In this document: positions 1 through 8,925 of the stretch, one piece after another
Position numbering within the stretch: position 1 is the first letter of the stretch
Layout of the letters: each line of letters begins with the position of its first letter
NCBI GenBank assembly: GCA_964494505.1
Contig: CAZBRO010000002.1
Coordinates: 62,001 to 126,000, forward strand
Origin: CAIYRG01 sp964494505
Lineage (GTDB): Bacteria > Pseudomonadota > Alphaproteobacteria > Micropepsales > Micropepsaceae
Reading direction: 5' to 3'
Length of the DNA stretch: 64,000 bases
Notes under the pieces: generated by a model
The model's database searches: none
What the model saw: the letters and a program-made list of their open reading frames with translations, nothing else
What the model was told of the DNA's origin: nothing
Translations under genes and position numbers: made by a program

Positions 1-1734
1 CAGAACTTCGTCCACCACCCGGCCTTTGCAAAGTTGCGGCGCGCCCTTGAAGACGGCAGCCTCGGTCGGCCGCGTTTTGCCGAATGCCTCTACAACGTGC
101 CCCTGCGCCAGATGACGGCGCGTCAGTTCGGCCATTGGATGTTCAGCCGGCCGGGCAACATCCTTCTGGAACAGGCGGTCCATCCCCTATCGCAGCTTGC
201 CGCGGTCGCCGGTGCGTTCGGCAAGGTCCAGACGATGGCGGCCGAGCCGGTGGAGATTTCGCCGGGCGTGCCGTTCTATGCCTCCGTCAATCTCATGCTG
301 GAGGGTGCAAAGCTCCCTTGCAGCTTGCGCATGGCGGTGGGGCAGGAGTTCCCATTCTGGCAGGTGACGGTCGTCTGCGACGACGGCGTTGCGGTTGCCG
401 ACATACTGAACAACCGCTTCTTCACCTACGGCAGAACGCGCTGGCTGGAAGCCTCGGACCTCTCTCTCTCCGGTCTGAAGACCGCCGCCGGCGTTGCGCG
501 GGACAGCATCGGAAATCTCGTCGATTACGCGCTCTCGACCCTGAAATTGCGCGGCCGCAGCGACAGCTTCTTCCTCAGCATGAAAGGGAGCATCGCCGCG
601 TTCCATCAGGCGCTCGACGAGGGCAGGGAGCCCGAACTTGATGGCGCGTTCGGCGCAAGCCTGGTCAAGGTGTGCGAAACCGCAAGTGCGGAGGCCTTCG
701 CCGCGCCGTTTTCGCCGCAGCGCCCGAAAGATGAAGGCCGCTACGACGTCGCTATCATCGGCGGGACGGGTTTCATCGGCGCGCACCTGGTCAAGAAACT
801 CGCGGTCGATGAAGGCAGGCGCGTCGGCGTCATGGCGCGCAATGTGCGCAATCTCGCCCCGGTGTTTCTGCACGAGAATGTCGTGGTGGTGCGCGGCGAC
901 GTGCGGCGGAAGGAAGATGTCGAACGCTTCATCGCGGACGCCTCCGTCGTCGTCGGGCTGGCTCATGGCGGCGGCGGCAAGTCCTATGCGGAAATCCGCG
1001 ACGGTATGGTGGGGGGTGCGGAAAAGATCGCCCGCGCTGTGCTTGCCAAAGGCGTCAAGCGGTTCATCCATGTCGGCTCCATCGCCGGCCTTTACCTTGG
1101 CCCGCAACCCGGCCGCGTCACCGGCGAGACGCCGCCGGACCCGCAATCGGCCACGCGTGCCGATTACGCGCGCGCCAAGGCCGAATGCGACCGCATGCTG
1201 ATGGCCATGTATCGCGACGAGAAGCTTCCCGTCTGCATCCTGAGGCCGGGCCTCGTCGTGGGCGAAGGGACCTCGCCGTTTCACTCGGGCGTCGGCTTCT
1301 ACAACAACGAGCAGCACTGCATGGGCTGGAACGCGGGCCGTAATCCGCTCCCCTTTGTGCTTGTGGAGGATGTGGCGGACGCCATCGCAGCCGCCTGCAC
1401 CGCGCCGGGCATCGAGGGCAAGACCTTCAATCTGGTGGGCGATGTCAGGCCGAGCGCGCGCGATTACCTGTGCGAACTCGGCCGCGCCTTGGGGCGGCCC
1501 TTGCACTTCCATCCCCATTCGGCGACCCGGCTGTGGTTCGGGGAGCTCGGCAAATGGGTCCTGAAGCGAGCCGGCGGACGCAAGGCGCCGTTTCCCTCGC
1601 GCCGCGACTTCCTTTCGCGGGGTCTGATGGCCGAGTTCGATTGCTCGGACGCGAAGCAGGCGCTTGGCTGGCAGCCGGCCGCAAGCCGCGAAGAATTCCT
1701 GGCGCGCGCGATCCGCATCCATGTCCGGCCATGA
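1..1734 (+). CDS. Gfo/Idh/MocA oxidoreductase - NAD-dependent epimerase fusion (5' partial)
   Basis: The frame is open to the first base of the window, so the N-terminal Rossmann half of the first domain lies upstream. Visible residues 1-235 resemble the C-terminal half of a Gfo/Idh/MocA oxidoreductase (NFVHHP near the edge, then NILLEQAVHPL). From about residue 248 a second enzyme starts with the dinucleotide-binding motif GGTGFIG and carries a YARAK active-site Tyr/Lys pair, as in extended SDR sugar epimerases/dehydratases. The likely role is modification of a nucleotide sugar for the exopolysaccharide made by the genes downstream. The stop overlaps the next start (ATGA). Domain assignment is firm; the substrate is unknown. 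Confidence 0.8.
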   Translation, partial: QNFVHHPAFAKLRRALEDGSLGRPRFAECLYNVPLRQMTARQFGHWMFSRPGNILLEQAVHPLSQLAAVAGAFGKVQTMAAEPVEISPGVPFYASVNLMLEGAKLPCSLRMAVGQEFPFWQVTVVCDDGVAVADILNNRFFTYGRTRWLEASDLSLSGLKTAAGVARDSIGNLVDYALSTLKLRGRSDSFFLSMKGSIAAFHQALDEGREPELDGAFGASLVKVCETASAEAFAAPFSPQRPKDEGRYDVAIIGGTGFIGAHLVKKLAVDEGRRVGVMARNVRNLAPVFLHENVVVVRGDVRRKEDVERFIADASVVVGLAHGGGGKSYAEIRDGMVGGAEKIARAVLAKGVKRFIHVGSIAGLYLGPQPGRVTGETPPDPQSATRADYARAKAECDRMLMAMYRDEKLPVCILRPGLVVGEGTSPFHSGVGFYNNEQHCMGWNAGRNPLPFVLVEDVADAIAAACTAPGIEGKTFNLVGDVRPSARDYLCELGRALGRPLHFHPHSATRLWFGELGKWVLKRAGGRKAPFPSRRDFLSRGLMAEFDCSDAKQALGWQPAASREEFLARAIRIHVRP

Positions 1735-2843
1735 CCGAGCCGCGCACGCTTCTGCACGTCTTCTCCACCTTCAATGTCGGCGGACCGCAGATGCGCTTTG
1801 CGCAGCTCGCCAATCATTTTGGCCGGCGCTATCGCCATTTGATCGTCGCCATGGACGGCGCCACCCAGGCGATGGAGCGCCTCGATCCCGGGCTCGATGC
1901 GAAAACGATGCAGGTCGAGGTCCGCAAAGGGCGCTCGATCGCCAATGTCCGCCCCTTCCGCCGCTTGCTGAAGGAACTCCGCCCCGATCTGCTGGTCACC
2001 TCCAATTGGGGCTCGCTGGAGTGGGCGCTTGCCGCCTGGGGCTTGCGCATTCCGCATCTGCATATGGAAGACGGCTTCGGACCGGAGGAGGCCGACCGTC
2101 AGTTGCCGCGCCGGGTGTGGCTGAGGCGTTTGGCGCTGTCGCGCTCGACCGTCGTTTTGCCGTCGCTCAAGCTTCTGACGCTGGCGCGCGATGTGTGGAA
2201 GCTGCCCCAACGCAATCTTCTGTATCTGCCCAATGGTGTGGATTGCGCCCGCTTTGCGGCGGAACCCGATCATGCGCTCGCCGAGAGTCTTGGCATAAGG
2301 CGCGATGTTCCCCTCATCGGCGCGGTGGGTGGCCTGCGCGTCGAGAAGAACCTGTTCCGTCTGTTGGACGCTTTCGCGATTCTGCACAAAGTGCGGCCGG
2401 CGCAGCTTGTGCTGGTGGGCGGCGGACCGCAATTGCAGGAGCTTCGCGTTGCCGCCGAAGCGCGCGGGTTGGCGGACTCGGTGGTCTTCACCGGACCCTG
2501 CGCCGTTCCGGAGCGCCTGTTGCCACTGTTTTCCGTCTTCGCGCTTTCGTCCGATACGGAACAGATGCCGCTCGCCATTCTCGAGGCCATGGCCGCTTCG
2601 CGCGCCATCGCTTCCACCGATGTCGGCGATGTCCGCGCCATGGTGGCGGAAGAGAACCGGCCTTTCGTCGTTCCGCGCGATTCCGGCAAGCTGGCCGAGG
2701 CGCTGCTTGCGCTTCTCGCAGACCCGGAAAGAGCAGCCGCGATTGGACGCGCCAACCGGGCGCGCGCGGTTGCGGTTTACGATCAGGCCCATATGTTCGC
2801 CGCTTACAAACGCCTGTTCGATGGAACTCCGGCGGCTTCGTGA
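1731..2843 (+). CDS. Glycosyltransferase family 4 (GT-B)
   Basis: The 370-residue protein starts at an ATG overlapping the previous stop. It has GT-B architecture: an N-terminal acceptor domain beginning LLHVFSTFNVGGPQ and a C-terminal nucleotide-sugar domain with GGLRVEKNLFRLLDA and the retaining-GT motif AILEAMAASRAI (E-x7-type). It probably adds one sugar to the lipid-linked repeat unit on the cytoplasmic face of the membrane. It is co-transcribed with the fusion gene upstream. Donor and acceptor cannot be read from the sequence. Confidence 0.88.
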   Translation: MTEPRTLLHVFSTFNVGGPQMRFAQLANHFGRRYRHLIVAMDGATQAMERLDPGLDAKTMQVEVRKGRSIANVRPFRRLLKELRPDLLVTSNWGSLEWALAAWGLRIPHLHMEDGFGPEEADRQLPRRVWLRRLALSRSTVVLPSLKLLTLARDVWKLPQRNLLYLPNGVDCARFAAEPDHALAESLGIRRDVPLIGAVGGLRVEKNLFRLLDAFAILHKVRPAQLVLVGGGPQLQELRVAAEARGLADSVVFTGPCAVPERLLPLFSVFALSSDTEQMPLAILEAMAASRAIASTDVGDVRAMVAEENRPFVVPRDSGKLAEALLALLADPERAAAIGRANRARAVAVYDQAHMFAAYKRLFDGTPAAS

Positions 2844-2952
2844 GGGAGTTGGCGCGGCCCGATAAGCACATTAAGGAAGTTATGCTGTTAAGGATGAAAC
2901 CGGCGAAGCGGTCTGCTCATTGGCGGCGTTTCAAGCAACAGGAATGGCCCGC

Positions 2953-4269
2953 GTGAAAGTCTCGATTTTCGGAATGGGATATGTCGGTGTCGTGTCTGGC
3001 GCGTGCCTGGCGCGGCTCGGCCATGAGGTTGTCGGCGTCGATGTCAGCGACACCAAGGTGAATTTGATTCAGTCCGGCCGCTCGCCCATCGTGGAGAAAG
3101 GCATCTCCGAGCTTGTGGCGGAGATGGTCCAGAATGGGCAGCTTTCGGCCACAACGGACGGGGCCGATGCCGTCCGGCGCACCGATTTGTCCTTCATCTC
3201 CGTGGGGACGCCGAGCGCGCGTGACGGCTCGACCGGCATGGCCGCGCTCGATGCCGTCAGCGGCGAAATCGGCAGCGCCATCGCATCGAAAAGCAGCGGT
3301 CATGTCGTCGTTGTGCGGAGCACCGTGCCGCCCGGGACCATCGAAGGCCGCGTTGCGCCGATTCTCTCGCGCATGTCGGGCCGTACGCTCGGCGCCGGGC
3401 TTGAGCTTTGCAGCAATCCCGAATTCCTTCGCGAGGGCAGCGCGATCAGCGATTTCCAGCGCCCGCCCTTCACCCTGATCGGGGGCACGCCTGGAAAGGG
3501 CGTCGATGCGCTGGAGGCCCTCTATGGCGCGACCGATGCGCCGGTCATCAAGACCGACGTGCGAACCGCCGAATCCATCAAATATCTTTGCAACATGTTC
3601 CATGCGGTGAAGATCGGTTTCGCCAATGAAGTGGGTGCCGTGCTGAAGGCCTTGGGCGTCGATTCGCGCGAAGCCATGCGGATTTTCTGCGAGGACCGCA
3701 CGCTCAACATTTCGCCGGCCTATCTGCGTCCCGGTTTCGCTTTCGGCGGTTCGTGCTTGCCCAAGGATCTGCGCGCCTTCCTCGCGGTTGCACGCGCGCA
3801 AGGAACCGATTTGCCTTTCATCGGCAATCTGCTGGAGAGCAATGAGCGGCATATCGAACGGGCCTATGATCTGATCGCGCGCAACGGCCGCCAGAAGGTG
3901 GCGATGTTCGGCCTTGCGTTCAAACCGGGTACGGACGATCTGCGCGAATCCCCGCTTGTGGTCCTGGCGGAAAAGCTGATCGGCAAGGGTTTCGAGCTTT
4001 CGATCTACGATCGCCATGTCGATGTCGCGCGCCTGATCGGCGCCAATCGCGAATTCATCGACCGCGAGATTCCCCATCTCGAAAGGCTGCTGAAATCGAC
4101 GCCCGAAGAAACCTTGGGCGACGCCAAGGTGATCGTCGTCGGCCATGCTTCGGCGCCCGAAATCGAAGTCATCCGCAAGGCGCATCACGGCCGCAATATT
4201 GTGGACCTGCAGGGCGTCAAGGACCTCGAGCGGCTGGAAGGCGCCGATTACCAGGGCATTTGCTGGTGA
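2953..4269 (+). CDS. algD: GDP-mannose 6-dehydrogenase (UDP-glucose/GDP-mannose dehydrogenase family)
   Basis: This NAD-dependent enzyme oxidises a nucleotide hexose at C6 to the uronate, here most likely GDP-mannose to GDP-mannuronate. It opens with the Rossmann motif GMGYVG and carries the active-site motif FGGSCLPKDLRAF, the AlgD form rather than the GGSCFPKD form of UDP-glucose dehydrogenases. With the GTG at 2953 (AGGA nine bases upstream) the protein has 438 residues and the catalytic cysteine is residue 268, matching Pseudomonas AlgD. An ATG at 2944 is possible but has its AGGA immediately adjacent. The stop overlaps the next gene (GTGA). It implies an acidic exopolysaccharide. Confidence 0.88.
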   Translation: MKVSIFGMGYVGVVSGACLARLGHEVVGVDVSDTKVNLIQSGRSPIVEKGISELVAEMVQNGQLSATTDGADAVRRTDLSFISVGTPSARDGSTGMAALDAVSGEIGSAIASKSSGHVVVVRSTVPPGTIEGRVAPILSRMSGRTLGAGLELCSNPEFLREGSAISDFQRPPFTLIGGTPGKGVDALEALYGATDAPVIKTDVRTAESIKYLCNMFHAVKIGFANEVGAVLKALGVDSREAMRIFCEDRTLNISPAYLRPGFAFGGSCLPKDLRAFLAVARAQGTDLPFIGNLLESNERHIERAYDLIARNGRQKVAMFGLAFKPGTDDLRESPLVVLAEKLIGKGFELSIYDRHVDVARLIGANREFIDREIPHLERLLKSTPEETLGDAKVIVVGHASAPEIEVIRKAHHGRNIVDLQGVKDLERLEGADYQGICW

Positions 4270-5513
4270 TCGGACGGCCAAAGCTTCTCTTCGTTTCCGC
4301 CCGTTATCTTTTGCCGCCCGATTCCGGCGGCAAGATTCGCACCGGGCATGTGCTTCGCGGCATGAAGGACGGCGCTTTCGACGTAACGCTGGCATCGCCC
4401 GCGCCGAAGGGCGCGCCAAAGCGCGATGCCGATACGCTCGCGCAATTATGCGACCGGTTCGTGTCCTGGCCCGAAGTCACGCGCGATAAAATGTTCAACT
4501 ATCTGCGCGCGCGTCATCTGGTGTCGCGCTATCCGATTTCGGTTGCGACCGAGATTTCGGCGGCGGGGCGCGCCTTGATCGAATCGGAACTCAAGCGCAG
4601 GCCGGACATCGTGGTGGTGGATTTTCCGCATACGGCGGTTCTGATGCCGAAATCCGTGGCTGCTCCCACCGTGCTTTTCACGCACAATGTCGAAGCGGAA
4701 ATCTTCGGGCGCCAGGTGAAGATAGCTGGAACGGCGGCTCTTCGCGCTTTGTGGCGGAACCAATTCCGCAAGATGCAGCAATTCGAAGCGGAGACCTTGA
4801 GAAGCTTCGACGCGGTCGTCGCGGTTTCCGAGCGCGACCAAGCGCAGTTCAAAGGCGCTTACGGAGTTGCTTCCGAAACCATCCCGACCGGTGTCGATCT
4901 CGACTATTTCGCCCATCGCGCGCCCGATGGCGCGAACAACGGCGCGCGCAACATCGTCTTCACCGCGTCGATGGATTATCACGCGAACATCGACGGCATC
5001 CAATGGTTCATGGACGAATGCTGGCCTTTGATCGCCCGCGCTGATCAAAGCGCGCGGGTCACGATTGTCGGCCGCAATCCGCATCCCAAGCTCGTGCAGA
5101 GTGCCGCGGAACGCAAGCTGCCCTGGACATTCACCGGCTTCGTCGATGACGTGCGGCCTTATGTGCACGATGCGGCCGTCTACATGATTCCGTTGCGCGT
5201 CGGGGGCGGCACGCGCATCAAAGCGTACGAAGCGATGGCGCTCGGTTGTCCGGTTGTATCGACCACCATCGGCGTCGAGGGGCTGCAGCTGGAACCGGGC
5301 CGGCATTACCTCGCCGGCGACACGCCGGAAGGCTTCGCGGCGGCGGTTCTGAAGCTTCTCGGCAACCCGGAATTGCGCGCGCTTCTATCGGCCGACGCCA
5401 GGGAACTGGTCGAGCGCCATTTCTCCGCCGAGACCGTCGGGCGGGTGTTCGAAGGCATTTGCCTCAGGGCGCTCGAGGCGCCGCACCGGGCAAGACTTAT
5501 GGCGGCAAATTGA
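4266..5513 (+). CDS. Glycosyltransferase, XrtA-locus TIGR03087-like
   Basis: This 415-residue GT-B enzyme opens with LLFVSARYLLPPDSGGKIR, the same layout (PPDxGxKIRxxHVL) as the second copy at 16525-17799 and as the TIGR03087 family tied to exosortase A loci. Its donor domain contains VGGGTRIKAYEAMALGCPVV. The GTG start overlaps the algD stop as GTGA and has AGGG nine bases upstream; a TTG two codons earlier is less likely. It probably assembles the repeat unit at the inner membrane. Paralogy with 16525-17799 suggests that the two add related sugars. Confidence 0.85.
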   Translation: MIGRPKLLFVSARYLLPPDSGGKIRTGHVLRGMKDGAFDVTLASPAPKGAPKRDADTLAQLCDRFVSWPEVTRDKMFNYLRARHLVSRYPISVATEISAAGRALIESELKRRPDIVVVDFPHTAVLMPKSVAAPTVLFTHNVEAEIFGRQVKIAGTAALRALWRNQFRKMQQFEAETLRSFDAVVAVSERDQAQFKGAYGVASETIPTGVDLDYFAHRAPDGANNGARNIVFTASMDYHANIDGIQWFMDECWPLIARADQSARVTIVGRNPHPKLVQSAAERKLPWTFTGFVDDVRPYVHDAAVYMIPLRVGGGTRIKAYEAMALGCPVVSTTIGVEGLQLEPGRHYLAGDTPEGFAAAVLKLLGNPELRALLSADARELVERHFSAETVGRVFEGICLRALEAPHRARLMAAN

Positions 5514-5666
5514 TTTGCCAAGCCGTCGCCGGGCGTTTTTCCACGTTCCGTAACCAATTACATAAGTTGAGGCGCGGCCGGCATATTTTGCGCTTTGAGG
5601 CGTCCGGTGCCTGTGCGAATATGGATTTTTCCAAACAGCGTTGAGCCACAGCGTTAAGGACGAGTA

Positions 5667-6824
5667 ATGAGCGCGACCGCCGATCGAGATCAGGGAGAGA
5701 GGCGCGAGCTCAAGGCGCTCACGTCCCTGCGCGGGCTGGCGGCGATGGCGGTCGTGGCCGCCCACTATACGGCCACCGCCCAGCTCATAACGAAAAGAGT
5801 GATTCCGTCGCTGGTGCCGCACGGCTACGTGGCCGTGGACTTCTTCTTCGTGCTCAGCGGCTTCATCATGTGTTACACATATCTCGATTCATTCGAGCGC
5901 GGCCGTCCGGGCGCCTATCGCGATTTTCTCGCCCGGCGCGTGGCGCGCATCCTGCCTCTTCACGTTGCGCTGGTGCTTCTGCTCAGCCTTGCCGCTCTGG
6001 TGAGCATCGCGCTGATCGGCCACAACATCTTCTTCACCGTTCGACATTTCTGGGCGCTCGATTTGGCGGCCAATCTGCTGTTGCTGCCCGGCATTGGGAT
6101 TGGCGACAATTTCAACTTTCCGTCATGGTCGATTGGAACCGAGTTCCTGGCCTATTTCCTGTTTCCGGTTCTGGTTTGGATCGTGTTCAACAAGCGGCCT
6201 GTGATGAGGTTTGCCGGCATCGCCTTCGCGGCGGCCGTGCTGATCGCGTATGCCGCCCGGACTCACCGGCTGCTGCTGGGCGGGCCCAGCGGGGGGGAGC
6301 ACATCGTTCGCTGCCTGAGCGAGTTCACACTCGGAATGGCTGCATTTCAAATGTATCGAATCCCGCGTCTGGCCAATGTGCTGGCGCGCGACGCTTCCGC
6401 CCTTATTCTTTCCGTCCTGTGCATGACGTCTTTGTCGCTGCGCTATGACCTTCCGGCCGCGCTGTTGTTTCCGTTTCTGGTTGTCGCGTTCGCCAAGAAC
6501 AAAGGCTGGCCTGCCCGGTTCGTGGAACTGAGGCCGATTTATCTCCTGGGGGTATGGTCCTATTCGATCTACCTGATTCACAGCCCGTTCCGGGCGCTCG
6601 CGCTTGGCGCGGCGCGCAGCGTGTTCGGGCCGTTCGTCTCGCCGGAACTTGCCCTTCTGCTCGCCTTCCTCGGCTGCCTCGCGGTGATTCCGTTTGCCTG
6701 GGCCGGCTACACGTTTATCGAGCGGCCCGGACGCAATTTCTTCCGGAACAGGCTGGCGCAAAACGCAAAGAGCCATGCATCCCAGATGCCGGGCACGGCC
6801 GTCGGCAACAGCGCTACGCTTTGA
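5667..6824 (+). CDS. Acyltransferase family 3 (OafA/YrhL type), integral membrane
   Basis: The 385-residue polytopic membrane protein has the family's N-terminal signature LTSLRGLAAMAVVAAHY, then FFVLSGFIMCY and WSIGTEFLAYFLFP, about ten hydrophobic segments, and ends with the usual FIERPGR. Such enzymes acylate (usually O-acetylate) surface polysaccharides across the membrane. AAGGA lies six bases upstream of the ATG. It sits 153 bases after the glycosyltransferase on the same strand and faces a convergent gene. Confidence 0.88.
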   Translation: MSATADRDQGERRELKALTSLRGLAAMAVVAAHYTATAQLITKRVIPSLVPHGYVAVDFFFVLSGFIMCYTYLDSFERGRPGAYRDFLARRVARILPLHVALVLLLSLAALVSIALIGHNIFFTVRHFWALDLAANLLLLPGIGIGDNFNFPSWSIGTEFLAYFLFPVLVWIVFNKRPVMRFAGIAFAAAVLIAYAARTHRLLLGGPSGGEHIVRCLSEFTLGMAAFQMYRIPRLANVLARDASALILSVLCMTSLSLRYDLPAALLFPFLVVAFAKNKGWPARFVELRPIYLLGVWSYSIYLIHSPFRALALGAARSVFGPFVSPELALLLAFLGCLAVIPFAWAGYTFIERPGRNFFRNRLAQNAKSHASQMPGTAVGNSATL

Positions 6825-6868
6825 CGGGAAACGGCTTTGCTTCGATCAGGCGCGAACGGCGCGCCTTG

Positions 6869-8068
6869 CTATGCGGGCCGCCCGAGGATGCGATTGAAGA
6901 GCTGCACCTGGCCTTGGCTGGTCGCATCCCAGCTGAAGCCCTCCGCGTAAGCCCGCGTCGCCTTTCGGTCGGGGAGTTCGCGGAACAGCCGGTCCACCCC
7001 TTCGGCCACGCCCGCCGCCGTCCGTTCGGTCATCAGCACGCCTGCTTCGGGCCGCGATACCACCTCCGGATTGCCCCAGATGTTCGACGCGACGACCGGC
7101 GTCCCGCAAGCCATCGATTCCAGCAGCACGTTCGGCCAGCCCTCGCGGCTCGACGCGAGCACGAGCGCATCGGCGGCGGAGTAGATCCTGTACAGCTCGC
7201 GATGGGGCAGGCTGCCGAGAAATCGCACGCGCTCGGATACCTTGAGTTCGCGGGCGAGCTTTTCGAGGTGGGCGCGCTCGGGCCCTTCGCCTGCGATCAG
7301 AAGCGCATAATCGCGAAGGGAAGGGAGGGCCGCGATGATGAGATCGTGGGCCTTGCGCTCGATCAGGTGTCCGACCGAAACCAGCGTCCGCCCGGCAAGG
7401 TTGAGTTCGGCGCGCGCCTCTTCCCGCGCGGCGGGACGGAAGACCTCGAGATCGACCCCGTTGCGCAACACGGTGATCTTCCCGGGCGCGATGCCGAGAT
7501 CTACCATAGCGTCCTTAAGCGCCTGACTGACTGCGATAATTCCGGCCGCCTGCGTTGCCGCCTCCAGGATCATGCGGCGCGGTCCGGGGAACTGGCGGGG
7601 GATGAGATTGACGTCGGTGCCGCGGGCGGTGATGACAACGGGCTTGTTGAGCCGCCGGCCGAGCCGCATTGCCGCCACCCCGTCGGGATAGAAATAATGG
7701 GCGTCGATGAGGTCGAAATCCTCTTCCTGCTGCAATCGTCTCAAAACGGGATAGGACGCGGCCGCGAGCCAGCCCGGCACCCGTTCCATCCCGATTTTAG
7801 GCAAAATAAGGTATTTGGGGTGTTCAATCGGCAGTCCGAAGCGGGTTTCCCGTGGCACGACCTTTGCGTTTATGGCGTAGCGTCCGAAAATTGGGGCTGA
7901 TGACGGAAACCATGGAACCGGAGCCACGACACGAGCGTTCACGCGCCCGGTATGGACAAGCTGACGCAGCCGGTTCTCGACGAACACGCCATGATTGGGC
8001 TGTTCGCTGTTCGGAAACAGGGTGGTGAATGTGACAATTCTCAGACTTGCGGGGGACGCCGGGGTCAT
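6869..8068 (-). CDS. Glycosyltransferase family 4 (GT-B)
   Basis: The 399-residue GT-B enzyme starts IVTFTTLFPNSEQPNHG, with VITARGTDVNL in the acceptor domain and SREGWPNVLLESMACGTPVV in the donor domain. It is one of the few genes of the first 29 kb that run leftward, between the acyltransferase and the export block. No Shine-Dalgarno is obvious; the ATG at 8068 gives a family-like N terminus, and a TTG four codons upstream is possible. A specific sugar cannot be assigned. Confidence 0.85.
   Translation of the reverse strand: MTPASPASLRIVTFTTLFPNSEQPNHGVFVENRLRQLVHTGRVNARVVAPVPWFPSSAPIFGRYAINAKVVPRETRFGLPIEHPKYLILPKIGMERVPGWLAAASYPVLRRLQQEEDFDLIDAHYFYPDGVAAMRLGRRLNKPVVITARGTDVNLIPRQFPGPRRMILEAATQAAGIIAVSQALKDAMVDLGIAPGKITVLRNGVDLEVFRPAAREEARAELNLAGRTLVSVGHLIERKAHDLIIAALPSLRDYALLIAGEGPERAHLEKLARELKVSERVRFLGSLPHRELYRIYSAADALVLASSREGWPNVLLESMACGTPVVASNIWGNPEVVSRPEAGVLMTERTAAGVAEGVDRLFRELPDRKATRAYAEGFSWDATSQGQVQLFNRILGRPA
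7853..7867 (+). promoter_or_regulatory. Candidate sigma-54 promoter pointing at the export operon
   Basis: TGGCAC-N5-TTGC matches the -24/-12 consensus at every conserved base and points toward the export gene at 8248. It lies inside the antisense glycosyltransferase coding sequence, about 370 bases from that gene, so chance occurrence is possible. The nearby PrsR gene encodes a sigma-54 activator, which makes the site worth testing. Confidence 0.3.
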
Positions 8069-8097
8069 GAATTTAGACAAAGCTTAAGACAGATGAC

Positions 8098-8112
8098 GGG
8101 GAATGCAATTGC
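8098..8112 (+). promoter_or_regulatory. Candidate sigma-54 promoter upstream of export operon
   Basis: GGGGAA-N5-TTGC keeps the invariant GG-N10-GC spacing of -24/-12 elements and lies in the intergenic region before the gene at 8248. Predicted transcription would begin near 8124. The match outside the GG and TTGC elements is weak. Confidence 0.3.
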
Positions 8113-8167
8113 TAACGGAGCTCGCATCTTGTAGCGTTTCTCAATAGTTACCCGATGTTGCTCATTG

Positions 8168-8193
8168 GCTCTACAAGGTCATTGTTGTAGAGC
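8168..8193. repeat. Perfect 9-bp inverted repeat before export operon
   Basis: GCTCTACAA, an eight-base loop and TTGTAGAGC form a perfect inverted repeat 55 bases before the start of the export gene at 8248. No T run follows, so it does not look like an intrinsic terminator. An operator or a 5' leader hairpin is more likely. Confidence 0.55.
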
Positions 8194-8247
8194 AGAGCCG
8201 CGGGCAATACATCAATCCTGCGGCACGAATAGTAGGGGGTTTAGACC

Positions 8248-8868
8248 TTGACGAGAAAACCTTTTCAAGCCCTGTGGCTCGCCTTCATGGTGTTGCTGGC
8301 GGGATGCGCGGGCCGAGGCACTCCGTTGCCGTCGAGCACCGCCTACACAACCCCTCCAACCACATCGGAATACGTGATCGGCCCTGGGGACGTGCTCGAC
8401 GTCTTCGTTTGGCACAATGCCGATCTGACGCGGCAGATGCCGGTGAGGCCCGATGGCCGCATCGCCATGCCGCTGGTCGGCGACACGGTTGCCGTAGGCA
8501 AGACGCCCCAGGTGTTGAGCGCCGAGATTCAGGACAAGCTCAAACCCTATATCAGGGACCCGCTCGTCACCATTATTCCCACGCAGTTCGTCGGCCTCTT
8601 CACCCGGCAAATCCGGGTGATCGGAGAGGCTGCGCAACCACGGGCCCTGCCCTACCGCTCCAGCATGACCGCGCTTGACGTGATGATCGAGGTGGGCGGC
8701 TTGACCCGGTACGCCGATGGCGACAGGGCCGTGCTCGTCCGGCAGGTCAATGGCCAGCAGCAATCCTTTCGCGTGAGGCTCGATTCGCTCGTGCGCGATG
8801 GAGACATCACCCAGAACGTGGATATGCAGCCTGGCGACATCCTCATTATCCCCCAACGCTTTTTCTGA
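8248..8868 (+). CDS. Polysaccharide export outer-membrane lipoprotein (Wza/EpsE type, XrtA system)
   Basis: The 206-residue protein has a lipoprotein signal ending LLAGC, with the acylated cysteine at residue 20. The Poly_export domain begins YVIGPGDVLDVFVWHN, followed by SLBB-type beta-grasp sequence and a C-terminal GDILIIPQRFF. It is much shorter than Wza, as usual for XrtA loci (TIGR03027-like). The TTG start is supported by AGGGGG nine bases upstream. It begins the operon encoding chain-length control and outer-membrane export. Confidence 0.88.
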   Translation: MTRKPFQALWLAFMVLLAGCAGRGTPLPSSTAYTTPPTTSEYVIGPGDVLDVFVWHNADLTRQMPVRPDGRIAMPLVGDTVAVGKTPQVLSAEIQDKLKPYIRDPLVTIIPTQFVGLFTRQIRVIGEAAQPRALPYRSSMTALDVMIEVGGLTRYADGDRAVLVRQVNGQQQSFRVRLDSLVRDGDITQNVDMQPGDILIIPQRFF

Positions 8869-8925
8869 CGCGGGGATAATGTTTACGGTGGCGTTCGAGT
8901 CCAGCAAAGCAAGGTGTAAGCAGCC

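Noticed and set aside
2917..4419. Long open frame antisense to algD
   Set aside because: It lies wholly opposite a gene with clear catalytic motifs; high GC leaves antisense frames open, and its translation has no recognisable motif.
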